Source of the DNA: RGIG3701 sp017403345
Lineage (GTDB): Bacteria > Planctomycetota > Planctomycetia > Pirellulales > Thermoguttaceae
Direction: 5' to 3'
NCBI GenBank assembly: GCA_017403345.1
Contig: JAFQOH010000194.1
Coordinates: 8,079-72,078 of the forward strand
Length of the DNA stretch: 64,000 bases
Shown here piece by piece: positions 1 to 12,163 of the stretch. The first letter of the stretch is position 1; each line of letters opens with the position of its first letter. Under the pieces are notes generated by a model. It saw only the letters and a program-made list of their open reading frames with translations. It was not told the DNA's origin and searched no databases. Both the position numbers and the translations under genes were made by a program.

Positions 1-2
1 CG

Positions 3-1031
3 TCCAGCCCGGTTTCTGATGAGCAGGTCCTTCCGGCGATGCGTGAAAATGCGAAGCGGATCGAAGCAACGCTTGCGGTGGAGAAGGACATTCGGCCGGG
101 ATTTCATCCGCATGCGTGGGGAACTGCGGCGGTTTGCGACTACATTTCTCTGACGCGTGAAATGACGGACCGTAAGGGAAAACAGCTGGAGGCGGTCTCG
201 CAGTTCGCGCAGGCTTTGGTAAAACACATTGGCCGGCAGCAGCTCGTGGATGGCGGATTTCCGGAAGTGGAACGGAAAGTCACGATCGATTTCACGATGG
301 ATCCGGCAAAGAGTTCCGTAAAAGGAAACATTACTTCGACGGTCTGGAATCTCATTGCGCTGAAATCGGCACGAGATGCCGGGATCGCGGTACCGAACAA
401 CGTCATCATGAAAGCGAATGAATTCCTTTTGACGCAGATCCAGCTTTTGAGCAAGAAAAAGAAAAATTTCGAAAATCTTTCCGCTTTGGAATTGCGGGAT
501 ATGCAGGCCGCGTTTTTCGGGATCCAGATCTTCGGAAAGAAGACGCCGGAATATTCAGACGCACTTACGGTCGCATCGCAGGTCCTCGACAGCTATGATG
601 CCGATCATTTGGAAGGGAATTTCTTTGCCTCGATGCTTCTGCGTGACCTTCAAGGGGACGTTTGGGACCGCTGGAATGAAACAGTTTACCCGGACTATCT
701 CAAGAATCAGGCTGTGGACGAAGTGGAAGTCGGAAGCTGGTTTTACGGTGAGGAAGACATCAATAATGAGGGGGGAAGACTTTACTGTACCGCCATAACG
801 CTTCTGATCCTGGAATCCTACTATCGTTACGAACCGCTGCGTTCCTTTAAGGAGTTTGATGCGTACGAGGCGGAAAAGGAAAAAATGCTGGATCCTGAAA
901 CGGGGGCGGAGGCAATGGCAGCTCAGGTGATGGACGATCAGGCGCCGGCATCCGGGAACGCATTCGCTTTTGAGCGTCCGCCGCTTGAAGAGGAGGAAGA
1001 AGAGCCTGCGGAGGACAGTTCGGACGAATAG
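3..1031 (+). CDS. Squalene-cyclase/prenyltransferase-repeat protein, C-terminal part
   Basis: The reading frame is open to the left edge, so this is the 3' end of a longer gene; the first in-window ATG at 39 is probably internal. The segments DGGFPEVERK, VWNLIALKSARDAGIAVP and GGRLYCTAITLLILESYYRY match the helical repeats of the terpene cyclase/prenyltransferase alpha-alpha toroid found in many planctomycete proteins. The catalytic DxDD region of true squalene-hopene cyclases is not visible in the part present, so enzymatic activity cannot be claimed. The last 50 residues are a low-complexity acidic tail rich in Glu. No terminator is seen before the next gene on the same strand. Confidence 0.6.
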   Translation, partial: SSPVSDEQVLPAMRENAKRIEATLAVEKDIRPGFHPHAWGTAAVCDYISLTREMTDRKGKQLEAVSQFAQALVKHIGRQQLVDGGFPEVERKVTIDFTMDPAKSSVKGNITSTVWNLIALKSARDAGIAVPNNVIMKANEFLLTQIQLLSKKKKNFENLSALELRDMQAAFFGIQIFGKKTPEYSDALTVASQVLDSYDADHLEGNFFASMLLRDLQGDVWDRWNETVYPDYLKNQAVDEVEVGSWFYGEEDINNEGGRLYCTAITLLILESYYRYEPLRSFKEFDAYEAEKEKMLDPETGAEAMAAQVMDDQAPASGNAFAFERPPLEEEEEEPAEDSSDE

Positions 1032-1192
1032 TCGTCTGGGGCTTCAAAGTTTTTGCGGATCCATTCAGAAGAAATACTGGAAGCCGTCTCGGTTGATTCC
1101 GTTTCGGCTTCGTTTTTAAGAATATTTTTAGGTCAAGTGTCGGTCGCGCTAACACAGCGGACCGGTTGGTTTCATTTTTCAGGAGAAAATTC

Positions 1193-2386
1193 ATGCTCAA
1201 AGGCAATGCCATCATTGGTCAGAGCGGCGGTCCGACGTCCGTCATCAATTCCAGTCTTTGCGGAGTCATTCAGGCTTGTGCGAAGTACCCCGAAGCGATC
1301 GAAAAGATCTACGGAATGCGCTACGGTATCGAAGGATTCATGCAGGAGATGCTCATTGATTTGGGTGCCGAACGTGCGGAGATCGTGGAAGGACTCAAGA
1401 CGACTCCGTCCAGTGCGCTGGGAAGCTGCCGCCACAAGCTGCAGGATGCGGATTTTCCGGTCGTGCTTGAACTGTTCAAAAAGTACAATATTCGGTACTA
1501 TTTCCTCATCGGCGGAAACGACACGATGGACACGATCCACCGCATTGAAAAATACTGTCGTGAGCAGGGATACGATCTGGTCGGCGTTGGTATTCCGAAG
1601 ACCGTGGACAACGACCTCTTTGCGACGGACCATACGCCGGGATTCGGTTCTGCTGCCCGTTACGTGGCGCTTTCGGTCTTGCAGGCCGGTATGCTTGCCC
1701 GCGACATGAAGAAAGTCGACCAGTTCGTCGTTTTCCAGACGGTCGGACGTTCTGCCGGATGGCTTCCGGCTGCGGCTGCGTGTGCGAAACGTGCGGAAGA
1801 TGACGCGCCGCACATCATTCTCGTTCCGGAACGCCCGTTCGACACGGACAAATTCCTGGCGGAAGCTAAAGAAGCGTACGAGAAGTACGGCTGGGTCAGC
1901 GTTGTGTGCGGTGAAGGCGTCTGTTTTGCAGACGGCACTCCGATCAGTGCGACGAGCGTGAATGACCGGTTCGGCAACAAAGAATTCGGCGCCATGGGCG
2001 GAACGAGCGCGGCGATGGTCCTGCACCAGCTCCTTTCCAAGACGTTCGGATGGCGCGGTGAATTCCAGGTCACCGAATCGCTCCAGATGTGCGGTGCGGA
2101 CCGTGCGATGCCGAATGACATTGAAGAAGCGTACGCCTGCGGTGCCCGCGCGGTGGAACTGGCGGTCGAAGGAACCAGCGGCGTGATGGTCACGATCCAG
2201 CGTGAATCGAATTCTCCGTACACCTGGTCGCTCGGAACGGCCCCGCTGAAAGAAGTGGCGCTCGGCGAGAAACCGATGCCGGACGAATTCATCTGCGAAG
2301 ACCGCAGTTTCGTTACGGAAGCGTGCCTTGAGTACCTGCGTCCGCTGGTCGGAGAGCTGCCGACGTACGTGCGTTTTGAAGGCTAA
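1193..2386 (+). CDS. 6-phosphofructokinase, probably pyrophosphate-dependent
   Basis: This is a glycolytic phosphofructokinase that phosphorylates fructose 6-phosphate. The start at 1193 follows an AGGAG at about 1180; an ATG at 1166 would add nine unsupported residues. GGPT (residues 12-15) binds phosphate. The phosphoryl-donor loop reads GGND (107-110), with Asp where ATP enzymes have the second Gly of GGDG, and the substrate loop reads PKTVDND (135-141), with Lys where ATP enzymes have Gly. Both changes are the established marks of PPi-type enzymes. At 397 residues it fits the short family. A 4 x 10 bp repeat and a terminator hairpin follow the stop codon. The use of PPi is inferred from the residues. 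Confidence 0.88.
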   Translation: MLKGNAIIGQSGGPTSVINSSLCGVIQACAKYPEAIEKIYGMRYGIEGFMQEMLIDLGAERAEIVEGLKTTPSSALGSCRHKLQDADFPVVLELFKKYNIRYYFLIGGNDTMDTIHRIEKYCREQGYDLVGVGIPKTVDNDLFATDHTPGFGSAARYVALSVLQAGMLARDMKKVDQFVVFQTVGRSAGWLPAAAACAKRAEDDAPHIILVPERPFDTDKFLAEAKEAYEKYGWVSVVCGEGVCFADGTPISATSVNDRFGNKEFGAMGGTSAAMVLHQLLSKTFGWRGEFQVTESLQMCGADRAMPNDIEEAYACGARAVELAVEGTSGVMVTIQRESNSPYTWSLGTAPLKEVALGEKPMPDEFICEDRSFVTEACLEYLRPLVGELPTYVRFEG

Positions 2387-2450
2387 ATGGTTTACGGCAG
2401 CCGGAATTTCGGGAGTTTCTGAAAATCGGGGATTTTGGGGAATTTTTGGA

Positions 2451-2490
2451 GATTTCTGGAGATTTCTGGAGATTTCTGGAGATTTCTGGG
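2451..2490. repeat. Tandem array, 4 x 10 bp, 3' of phosphofructokinase
   Basis: Four consecutive copies of gatttctgga, the last ending in gg. The array lies 64 bases after the stop codon and 20 bases before the terminator hairpin. The unit length is not a multiple of three and the array is non-coding. Confidence 0.9.
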
Positions 2491-2510
2491 AATGCCGTGA
2501 ATGAAGAGTA

Positions 2511-2540
2511 AAAGCCTCTCCTGTTTGCGGGGGAGGCTTT
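2511..2540 (+). terminator. Terminator hairpin after phosphofructokinase
   Basis: An 11-bp stem (aaagcctctcc paired with ggggaggcttt, one G-T pair) closes an 8-base loop. It lacks a long T tract, so it may be weak. It separates the phosphofructokinase from the HNH gene. Confidence 0.65.
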
Positions 2541-2564
2541 CCTGTCGGTCAGGAGATTTCTTTC

Positions 2565-3194
2565 ATGAAGCAGATCGTCAAAACCAACGCACCGGATTTT
2601 TTTCAGGAGTATCTAAGGACGCACCGGAATTTGAGCTGGGAACGGTTCAGTCGGCCGGATGCTTCTGATGTGAAGGGGAGGTTTGGGGAATTTTTGCGGG
2701 AAGAGCAGGGATTTTTGTGCTGCTACTGCGAAGAAGAGATCGTGAAGGGGAGCTGCCACATCGAGCATTTTAAGCCAAAAAGCTGTTTCCCGGACTATGC
2801 GCTTGACTACTTCAATCTTTTTGCGAGCTGTAACGGCTGCGGGACCAAGGGGGATCTGACGTGCGGGATGAAGAAGCGGAACATTTACTTTCCGACGCTC
2901 ATTTCACCTTCCGATCCGACTTGCGAAACGCGATTTCTCTACACTGCGGACGGTCAGATACTGCCTGTGGACGAAAAGGACGAAAATGCTTGGCAGACGA
3001 TCGCGCTTTTGGGACTGAATGCACCGAAACTCCGTCGACGCCGTGAGATGGTCTGGCAGGAGATCGAGAATTTGCGGACGCTCTTTGCTCCGGAAGATTT
3101 TTCACACTATATTGAGCTTCGTCTGCAAAAAAGTGCGAAAGGCCGTTTCTGCGAGTTCTGGACGACCGTGCGTTACTTTGGCGAGGAGAGCTGA
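2565..3194 (+). CDS. Orphan HNH endonuclease-like protein (TIGR02646 / PtuB-like)
   Basis: A 209-residue protein with CCYC (residues 52-55), HIEHFKP (65-71) and a later SCNGCG, the pattern of TIGR02646 HNH proteins. This family includes PtuB, the nuclease partner of the PtuA ATPase in Septu anti-phage systems, and HNH effectors linked to retrons. The start at 2565 follows an AGGAG about 10 bases upstream. No PtuA-like or other ATPase, reverse transcriptase or methylase lies next to it: the phosphofructokinase is upstream and a convergent ceramidase-like gene downstream. It may therefore be a solitary remnant or act alone. The family call rests on motifs; the role is inferred. Confidence 0.7.
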   Translation: MKQIVKTNAPDFFQEYLRTHRNLSWERFSRPDASDVKGRFGEFLREEQGFLCCYCEEEIVKGSCHIEHFKPKSCFPDYALDYFNLFASCNGCGTKGDLTCGMKKRNIYFPTLISPSDPTCETRFLYTADGQILPVDEKDENAWQTIALLGLNAPKLRRRREMVWQEIENLRTLFAPEDFSHYIELRLQKSAKGRFCEFWTTVRYFGEES

Positions 3195-3291
3195 CCTGAC
3201 GGCAAAGGAAAGAAAAAAGGAGAAACGAGCGGATCTCATTTCTCCCAAAAGACTGAATTTTCAGGCGATTTCTTTTTCAAACTGGTTCAAC

Positions 3292-4812
3292 TTACTCGGC
3301 AAACACTCTCTCGATGGCCTTTAGAGTTTCTTCTACGAGCATCAAACCGCCCTCTGGTCCCACCATGTTGGAAGCAGGAACGGCACCATATCCGCCGCCT
3401 TTCACGGCAAATTCTGTCGGCAGGTAGGTCCCGCATGCTGGACGTCCGGACGCTAGCTGGATGACGAACGTCTGTACTGCTTTGGAACGGGCTTTCATCT
3501 GGATACCGAAATCGGTGTAGAGTTCAAACTGGTTCGTGCAGAGCACGATGTCGCCAAGGCGCAGCACACAGGCACTTGTTGGGTAGGTCGGACCGGGATT
3601 TTCTTTTGCAAATTCGTAGCGTTTGATCGTGCGCCGATGCCAGTTCATCTGTCCGAAAGCCGATGAAGATCCCGTTTTTTCGTATTCTGCTTCAAGCCGT
3701 TTCGACTCGGAGAGCGCAGTCTGGTACTCTTTTTCCGTGATGAGACGCTGGGGAAGGTCAAGTGCAAGGTACTCGAATTTCATGACAGGGTCTTCTTTTT
3801 TGTCGGACGCGATCAGGCCGTAAATATCGTCTACCGCGACGGCGATCCTTCGGCCGAGTTCCTCGACACGTGAAAGTTCCCTCAGCCGCGTCATGCGTTC
3901 TTCCGCGGCACTCCGATAGCGAATGTGCGGAGACTGGTCACCGGCGGCGCCGCACATTCCGAGAACGACGACTTCTTCACCGTATTTGGCGCGGATCCGA
4001 TTTCTAGCTCTTCCCCAGAAATCCGCGTCGAGATAGTAAAGATGCTCATTTTCCTGTGACGGGCATGCGATATTCAGGAGCATGGCCGTCAGTTTGTCGT
4101 TTTTATCCCAGATACAGAGTGCATTCAGGTCATTGTCGGTCATTCCTTCGATGCTGCGGAAATTCGGACGGTCCGTCTTTCCGTACATTACGGCCGAACC
4201 GTCTGCGTAAACTGCCCGCCGATTGTACGCAATGTTCACGAAACCGAGTCCGTAACCGTACCGAGACGGGACCTGACTTTCCCATGCTTTTCGGATCGCA
4301 GGGATCAGTTTAGCCAGAACGAACTGCGTGTACTCGCTTGCGTGCATGATGTCGGCATTTTCCGGAAGATCACCGGGGTCGTTTCCAATATTCGGACCGG
4401 CGTGCGTGTGCGTGGCGCAGAGGATGATGTTTTCGGACGGCACTTCCGGAAATTCTTCCTGGAGCCTTTTTCGGAATTCCACGTTGAACGGCTCGCGGAT
4501 CGACACGACGTCCATACTGATGAGGATCGCGGGGGTCGATCTTCCCTCTTTCACGGAATTCAGCGCCAGGATGTTCGCCGTGATGGGCGTGTTTGCACCT
4601 TTGGAGATCCGCGTGTAGAACTGGCCTGAGAGTGTCACGGGACGCTCCGGTGTGATGTCGAGCGAGACGGCTCCGGCATAGAAACCGTCTGCGGTCGGCG
4701 TTTCTGCGGCGTGTGCGTACACACTTGAAAAAAACACAAAAATCGAGACAAAAAATGCGGCATAGGCCGGCTGGATGATCGGATGGATCAGGCGGGATAG
4801 AATGCGTTTCAT
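3292..4812 (-). CDS. Secreted neutral/alkaline ceramidase-like hydrolase
   Basis: This 506-residue protein starts with a clear signal peptide (MKRILSRLIHP, a hydrophobic core, then AHAAE). Conserved neutral-ceramidase N-terminal-domain segments follow: AGAVSLDITPERPVTLSGQ, the zinc-binding CATHTHAGPN and GMCGAAGDQSPH. Such enzymes cleave N-acyl linkages in ceramide; planctomycetes carry many paralogues of untested substrate. The start at 4812 has AAGGA just upstream. The open frame continues to 5049, but that stretch only translates a 12-bp tandem repeat into RRKF units and reaches the -35 box, so it is leader RNA, not protein. It is transcribed divergently from ubiA. Confidence 0.82.
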   Translation of the reverse strand: MKRILSRLIHPIIQPAYAAFFVSIFVFFSSVYAHAAETPTADGFYAGAVSLDITPERPVTLSGQFYTRISKGANTPITANILALNSVKEGRSTPAILISMDVVSIREPFNVEFRKRLQEEFPEVPSENIILCATHTHAGPNIGNDPGDLPENADIMHASEYTQFVLAKLIPAIRKAWESQVPSRYGYGLGFVNIAYNRRAVYADGSAVMYGKTDRPNFRSIEGMTDNDLNALCIWDKNDKLTAMLLNIACPSQENEHLYYLDADFWGRARNRIRAKYGEEVVVLGMCGAAGDQSPHIRYRSAAEERMTRLRELSRVEELGRRIAVAVDDIYGLIASDKKEDPVMKFEYLALDLPQRLITEKEYQTALSESKRLEAEYEKTGSSSAFGQMNWHRRTIKRYEFAKENPGPTYPTSACVLRLGDIVLCTNQFELYTDFGIQMKARSKAVQTFVIQLASGRPACGTYLPTEFAVKGGGYGAVPASNMVGPEGGLMLVEETLKAIERVFAE

Positions 4813-4899
4813 GAAAATGGTCCTTTTTTTAGGGAGCGTTAGGGCGGGAAACGGCAGGAGGAAGAGAAGATGCAGAACATTTCTGGACGAACATTCGGA

Positions 4900-4971
4900 G
4901 AACTTCCGTCTGAACTTCCGTCTGAACTTCCGTCTGAACTTCCGTCTGAACTTCCGTCTGAACTTCCGTCT
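4900..4971. repeat. Tandem array, 6 x 12 bp, in ceramidase 5' leader
   Basis: Six copies of gaacttccgtct, perfect over the whole stretch. It lies between the -10 box (5021-5026) and the start codon (4812), so it would be transcribed in the 5' untranslated region of the ceramidase-like mRNA. Confidence 0.92.
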
Positions 4972-5020
4972 GCGGTGCTTCTTTCGTCTGCCTGTACGTT
5001 CGGCAAGTGCCGACTCTGTG

Positions 5021-5049
5021 ATTTTAGCAGAATGCCGCCAAAATGTCAA
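5021..5049 (-). promoter_or_regulatory. Promoter of ceramidase-like gene
   Basis: Reading the minus strand, TTGACA (5049-5044), a 17-base spacer and TAAAAT (5026-5021). It implies a leader of about 200 nt containing the 6 x 12 bp array. Confidence 0.75.
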
Positions 5050-5099
5050 GATGCGCTCCCGAAATTTTTCGTTTCGGAAAAAGGAACGGGAGGGGGGAA

Positions 5100-5128
5100 T
5101 TGACCTTTACGCCGTTTTGTGCTATGAT
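5100..5128 (+). promoter_or_regulatory. Promoter of ubiA-like gene
   Basis: TTGACC (5100-5105), a 17-base spacer and TATGAT (5123-5128), preceded by a G-rich run. The leader to the start codon is about 145 nt. Confidence 0.75.
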
Positions 5129-5279
5129 TAGCGGCAGGACGCGGAGCTGTGCGGGCCGTACTGCTTTGGCAGGACTGCGTTAGGGACCGACTGGTTTTCA
5201 TGCAGTCTTTTTTCATGCATCCGTCTGTTTTCGGAGCGGCCTTTCACGGATCCGTCCATTTGCATAGAAAGGATCTTTT

Positions 5280-6293
5280 ATGAAAAAATTTTTGGCACTG
5301 CTTCAGCTGGTGCGTTTTCCGAATGTTTTTGCGATTTTAGCGGACATTTTTACGGTCGCGTTCCTGATGGCATTTCTGCAGAATGTTTCCCCGGAAAGCT
5401 GGGCGGCATACGGTCTTTCCGGGCTTGGAGCGGTACTGCTTTACTGGGCGGGCATGATCCTGAACGACGTTTTCGATCTTCAGGAAGATTCCATCCTGCG
5501 CAAAGACCGGCCGCTCCCTTCGGGGAGGATTTCTTTGGCGGGCGCACGCAGAACTGGCTGGAGTTTTTTAGCTGCTGGAGTACTTATCGCGGGGCTGCCT
5601 GGTCAATTCGTTTTACCGACCGGAGGACTTTCGCCGACACTTTTCATTGCGCCGCTGCTGGCTGTCTGCATCCTGTTGTACGATGCGAAGTTGAAAAATA
5701 CGCCGCTTGGTCCATTTTTTATGGGGACCTGCCGCGGTCTGAACGTCCTGCTTTTTCTTTCATTTTGGCCGCTTGCCGAGCTGGCGGGAGTGGGGAGTGC
5801 TGCTGGAAGAGCCGCTGGGATCCCCTCGCCGATCCTGCTCTATCCGCTTGCGCTGACGCTTTTCATTACGGGCGTGACGTTCTACGCGCGCTGTGAGACG
5901 GAAGACGCGCCGGAAGCGGGGGTACGGCGTCCCGGAGTCGGAGCGATGCTTTTCTCCGTGCTGCTTTCAGCCGGTGCGCTTGCTCTCCTGATCCGATTTC
6001 CGGTCATGATGGCGCAGCACTATCCCGGCGGGATCTCTCCGCTTTTTCAGGCGGAACCGTGGCGTTGGATCATGCTTTTGGTCTTCCTGATGCTCTTTCT
6101 GGCCTTCCGGTCCGCCGTTTCGTATTTTCAAGGGCCTCTTGCGACGCGGAATGCCGTTCGTCAGGCACTTTTTACGGTCTTTCTCATCGATGCTGCTCTC
6201 GTCACGGCTGTGTGTCCGCTCGGATGTGCGCTCGTGATCTTTGCGCTCTTTTTTTGTGCAAACTTTATAGGAAAGTGGGTCTACAGTACGTGA
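5280..6293 (+). CDS. UbiA-family prenyltransferase
   Basis: A 337-residue integral membrane protein with eight or nine hydrophobic segments. The UbiA aspartate motif NDVFDLQED (around residues 61-69), followed by KDRPLPSGRIS, and the second acidic site LYDAKLKNTPLG (around 139-150) bind Mg-prenyl diphosphate. Such enzymes prenylate quinone, heme, chlorophyll-like or lipid acceptors. The acceptor here cannot be told, since no quinone, heme or eboABCDEF genes are adjacent. AAGGAT precedes the ATG. It is monocistronic: a divergent gene lies upstream and a convergent epimerase downstream. Confidence 0.82.
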   Translation: MKKFLALLQLVRFPNVFAILADIFTVAFLMAFLQNVSPESWAAYGLSGLGAVLLYWAGMILNDVFDLQEDSILRKDRPLPSGRISLAGARRTGWSFLAAGVLIAGLPGQFVLPTGGLSPTLFIAPLLAVCILLYDAKLKNTPLGPFFMGTCRGLNVLLFLSFWPLAELAGVGSAAGRAAGIPSPILLYPLALTLFITGVTFYARCETEDAPEAGVRRPGVGAMLFSVLLSAGALALLIRFPVMMAQHYPGGISPLFQAEPWRWIMLLVFLMLFLAFRSAVSYFQGPLATRNAVRQALFTVFLIDAALVTAVCPLGCALVIFALFFCANFIGKWVYST

Positions 6294-6432
6294 GTAAAAT
6301 TTTTAGATACTGTTGACGGCGTTTTGGGCCGCGGGGCGTTTTCTGGCCGCAGGATCAATGGCAGTCTGAGGAAGACCGAGCGGCGAAGAGAACCGAAGAA
6401 ACCCGGTGAACCCCGAAGAAACCAGAGATTCA

Positions 6433-6471
6433 AAAAGAGCCGATTTCATGAAGAAGAGAAAGCGGCTCTTT
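6433..6471 (-). terminator. Terminator of epimerase gene
   Basis: A perfect 9-bp stem, aaagagccg with cggctcttt, around a 21-base loop. On the minus strand it is followed by a T run. Confidence 0.75.
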
Positions 6472-6486
6472 GCGTATCCGGGGGCA

Positions 6487-6542
6487 GATCGTTCTGTGCG
6501 GATCGTTCTGTGCGGATCGTTCTTTGCGGATCGTTCTGTGCA
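6487..6542. repeat. Tandem array, 4 x 14 bp, 3' of epimerase
   Basis: Four copies of gatcgttctgtgcg with single-base variants in copies three and four. It begins two bases after the epimerase stop codon and ends 16 bases before the terminator stem. It is non-coding. Confidence 0.92.
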
Positions 6543-6543
6543 T

Positions 6544-7590
6544 CTACGCACTCTCGATGACGCGGCCGGCCCAGTCGCGCTGAGCAAGGTACCATTCGAT
6601 GGTCTGCGCGATCCCCTCCTGGAAATTCCAGACCGGTTCCCAGCCGAGGATGGTCCGGGCGCGTGAGATGTCTGCGTGTGTTCGGGCAACGTCTGCCGGA
6701 TGCGCAGGGTGACGCTCGATACGCGGAGTCTTACCGAGCTGTTCCGCGATCGTCTCGATGAGCTGGTTGACTGTGTATGTGTGGTCGCCGCCCAAATTGA
6801 AGATCGAAAAACCGACCGGCTGGAGAGAACGAACGACCCCGGAGGCAATGTCGCGGCAGTAGGTAAAATCGCGGGCCTGCGTACCGTCTCCGTAAAGGCA
6901 GAGCGGTTTTTCAGAGGCGATCGCATGAATGAAGCGCAGGATACTCATGTCGGGCCTGCCTGCGGGTCCGTAAACGGTAAAGAAGCGCAGTACCGAGACG
7001 TCGAGCCCATGAAGGTGACGGTAGCTGCAAACGAGAACTTCCGCCGCTTTTTTACTTGCTGCGTACGGAGAGCAGGGCGAGTCCGTCGGCTGGTCTTCCC
7101 GAAAGATTTCCGCTTGGGAATTTCCGTAGACGCTCGAGGAAGAGGCGAGAACGAATTTCCGGGTCGCAGAATTACGGCAAAGTTCCAGAAGATTCAGCGT
7201 CCCCGTCACGTTCGTCTCGAAGTAGATCCAAGGATCGAGCGTCGAATAGCGTACGCCTGCACGAGCGGCAAGATGGATGCACGCCGAGAAGGACGTCCGG
7301 CCTTCCTTTCGGAGCGTTTCGTGAAAAAAATGCTCCAAAGCCGGCCGGTCCGTAATGCTCAGCTCGTGAAAGTGAAATTTGGGAAACCGTTTCAATTGCG
7401 CGAGCCGCCAGTCTTTTAGAAGTACCGGGTAGGCATCGTTCCGGTCATCCAGACCGTAGACCGTGTGCCCTGCCTCCAGAAGCAGCTCCGCAACATTCGA
7501 CGCAATGAATCCGGCACACCCCGTCAGCAGATAGACGTTTTTCGCATCCGTATCTGCATCAAGTAAGGGAATTTTTGTATTTTCGGGCAT
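6544..7590 (-). CDS. NAD-dependent epimerase/dehydratase (UDP-glucuronate 4-epimerase-like)
   Basis: An extended short-chain dehydrogenase of 348 residues. The NAD-binding loop GCAGFIASN is near residue 24, catalytic YAASKKAAE near residue 177, and RFFTVYGPAGRPDM plus GDGTQARDFTYCRDI are typical of UDP-sugar epimerases, closest in pattern to UDP-glucuronate 4-epimerases. It would supply an activated sugar for surface polysaccharide. GGAGG sits just upstream of the ATG. No glycosyltransferases are adjacent, so the sugar cannot be fixed from context. A 4 x 14 bp tandem array follows the stop codon, then a strong terminator. Confidence 0.85.
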   Translation of the reverse strand: MPENTKIPLLDADTDAKNVYLLTGCAGFIASNVAELLLEAGHTVYGLDDRNDAYPVLLKDWRLAQLKRFPKFHFHELSITDRPALEHFFHETLRKEGRTSFSACIHLAARAGVRYSTLDPWIYFETNVTGTLNLLELCRNSATRKFVLASSSSVYGNSQAEIFREDQPTDSPCSPYAASKKAAEVLVCSYRHLHGLDVSVLRFFTVYGPAGRPDMSILRFIHAIASEKPLCLYGDGTQARDFTYCRDIASGVVRSLQPVGFSIFNLGGDHTYTVNQLIETIAEQLGKTPRIERHPAHPADVARTHADISRARTILGWEPVWNFQEGIAQTIEWYLAQRDWAGRVIESA

Positions 7591-8289
7591 CCGATCCTCC
7601 AGTTTCGTTTCAGAAACCTCCCATCATGGGGGCCTGTTTTTCTGATTTTCTGTTTTTCTGTTTGTTTTATCGGAAAATTTGCAGATCGTATCGAATAAAA
7701 TGATGGATGCAGAAAAATTTACGGTGAATTTTACGGTGAATTTTTGCGATGAGATCTCCTGAAACTTTCTCCATTTCATGAAGAGATCCGAGGTTTTTGT
7801 CAAAAAGCGTGAGTTTTTGCGACGGAAAAAATGGCGCATTTCACGGAAATTTGGGCAGTTTGGGAAGATGAAATTTGCGAAATTTCGAAAAAATCCTCAA
7901 ATTTTGACTTTTTTTTATCGGATTCCACTTGACCAAATCGCAGAGTTCGGTATAGTAAAGGGAATTATGTGAAAGTGCGGAATTTTGCTTTTTGCGAAAA
8001 TGCCCCACAGACACGCACGGCGGTAACGGACTGCGCTTTTCACGCAGCGTATTCCGCTTTGAATATTCCGCCTGCTTCCGCGCAGGAGAATCGCAGTTCA
8101 AAATAAAAGAAAAACCGCAGCGCAGGATCTGCCTCAAGAGATCCTTTCGCCGCTGTTTCGGACGCTTGGATCTGCTCCGTTTGAGGTGAATGGAGCCGTT
8201 CGTCATACGGCAGAGTGTCCGAGAGCAGACCGGAGCGCGAGCGGAATGCGTATTTGATTTTACGAAAAGGAAAACAGGACAGAAGCGCC
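7591..8289. other. Intergenic region upstream of secA
   Basis: About 700 bases without a supported gene. It is AT-rich near 7640-7920 and includes two direct copies of tttacggtgaat at about 7718-7746. The secA promoter lies at 7929-7956, leaving a leader of about 330 nt. Short open frames here have no convincing start site or conserved features. Confidence 0.6.
7929..7956 (+). promoter_or_regulatory. Promoter of secA
   Basis: TTGACC (7929-7934), a 16-base spacer and TATAGT (7951-7956). Transcription from here would give a 5' leader of roughly 330 nt. Confidence 0.7.
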
Positions 8290-11979
<3,690 letters not shown>

Positions 11980-12050
11980 CACGAAAGTGGCGAAAACGAA
12001 GCAGAAACTTTCTTAATGGAAAGTGAACTCAGGACGTTTTCAACAGAACG

Positions 12051-12097
12051 AAAGGCGGCGTTGGGGGGTTTGCAGACCGGGTCCCTGCCGCCTTTTT
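12051..12097 (+). terminator. Terminator of secA
   Basis: Stem aaaggcggc with gccgccttt, a G-rich loop, then TTTTT. Confidence 0.75.
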
Positions 12098-12163
12098 AGG
12101 TAGATCAAAGCGTAGACGAAATTCAAAATTTCCCAAACTGGCAGAGTTGCAGGAGAAAAAAGT

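Noticed and set aside
4900..4971. CRISPR array
   Set aside because: The repeats are contiguous 12-bp units without spacers, and no cas genes are present. The same holds for all other arrays in the window.
4813..5049. N-terminal RRKF-repeat extension of the ceramidase-like protein
   Set aside because: It would start inside the promoter and place a signal peptide 79 residues into the chain; it is read as a transcribed leader array.
7591..8289. Riboswitch or SecM-like leader peptide before secA
   Set aside because: The leader is long, but no conserved riboswitch core, arrest peptide with a signal sequence, or good start site could be identified.
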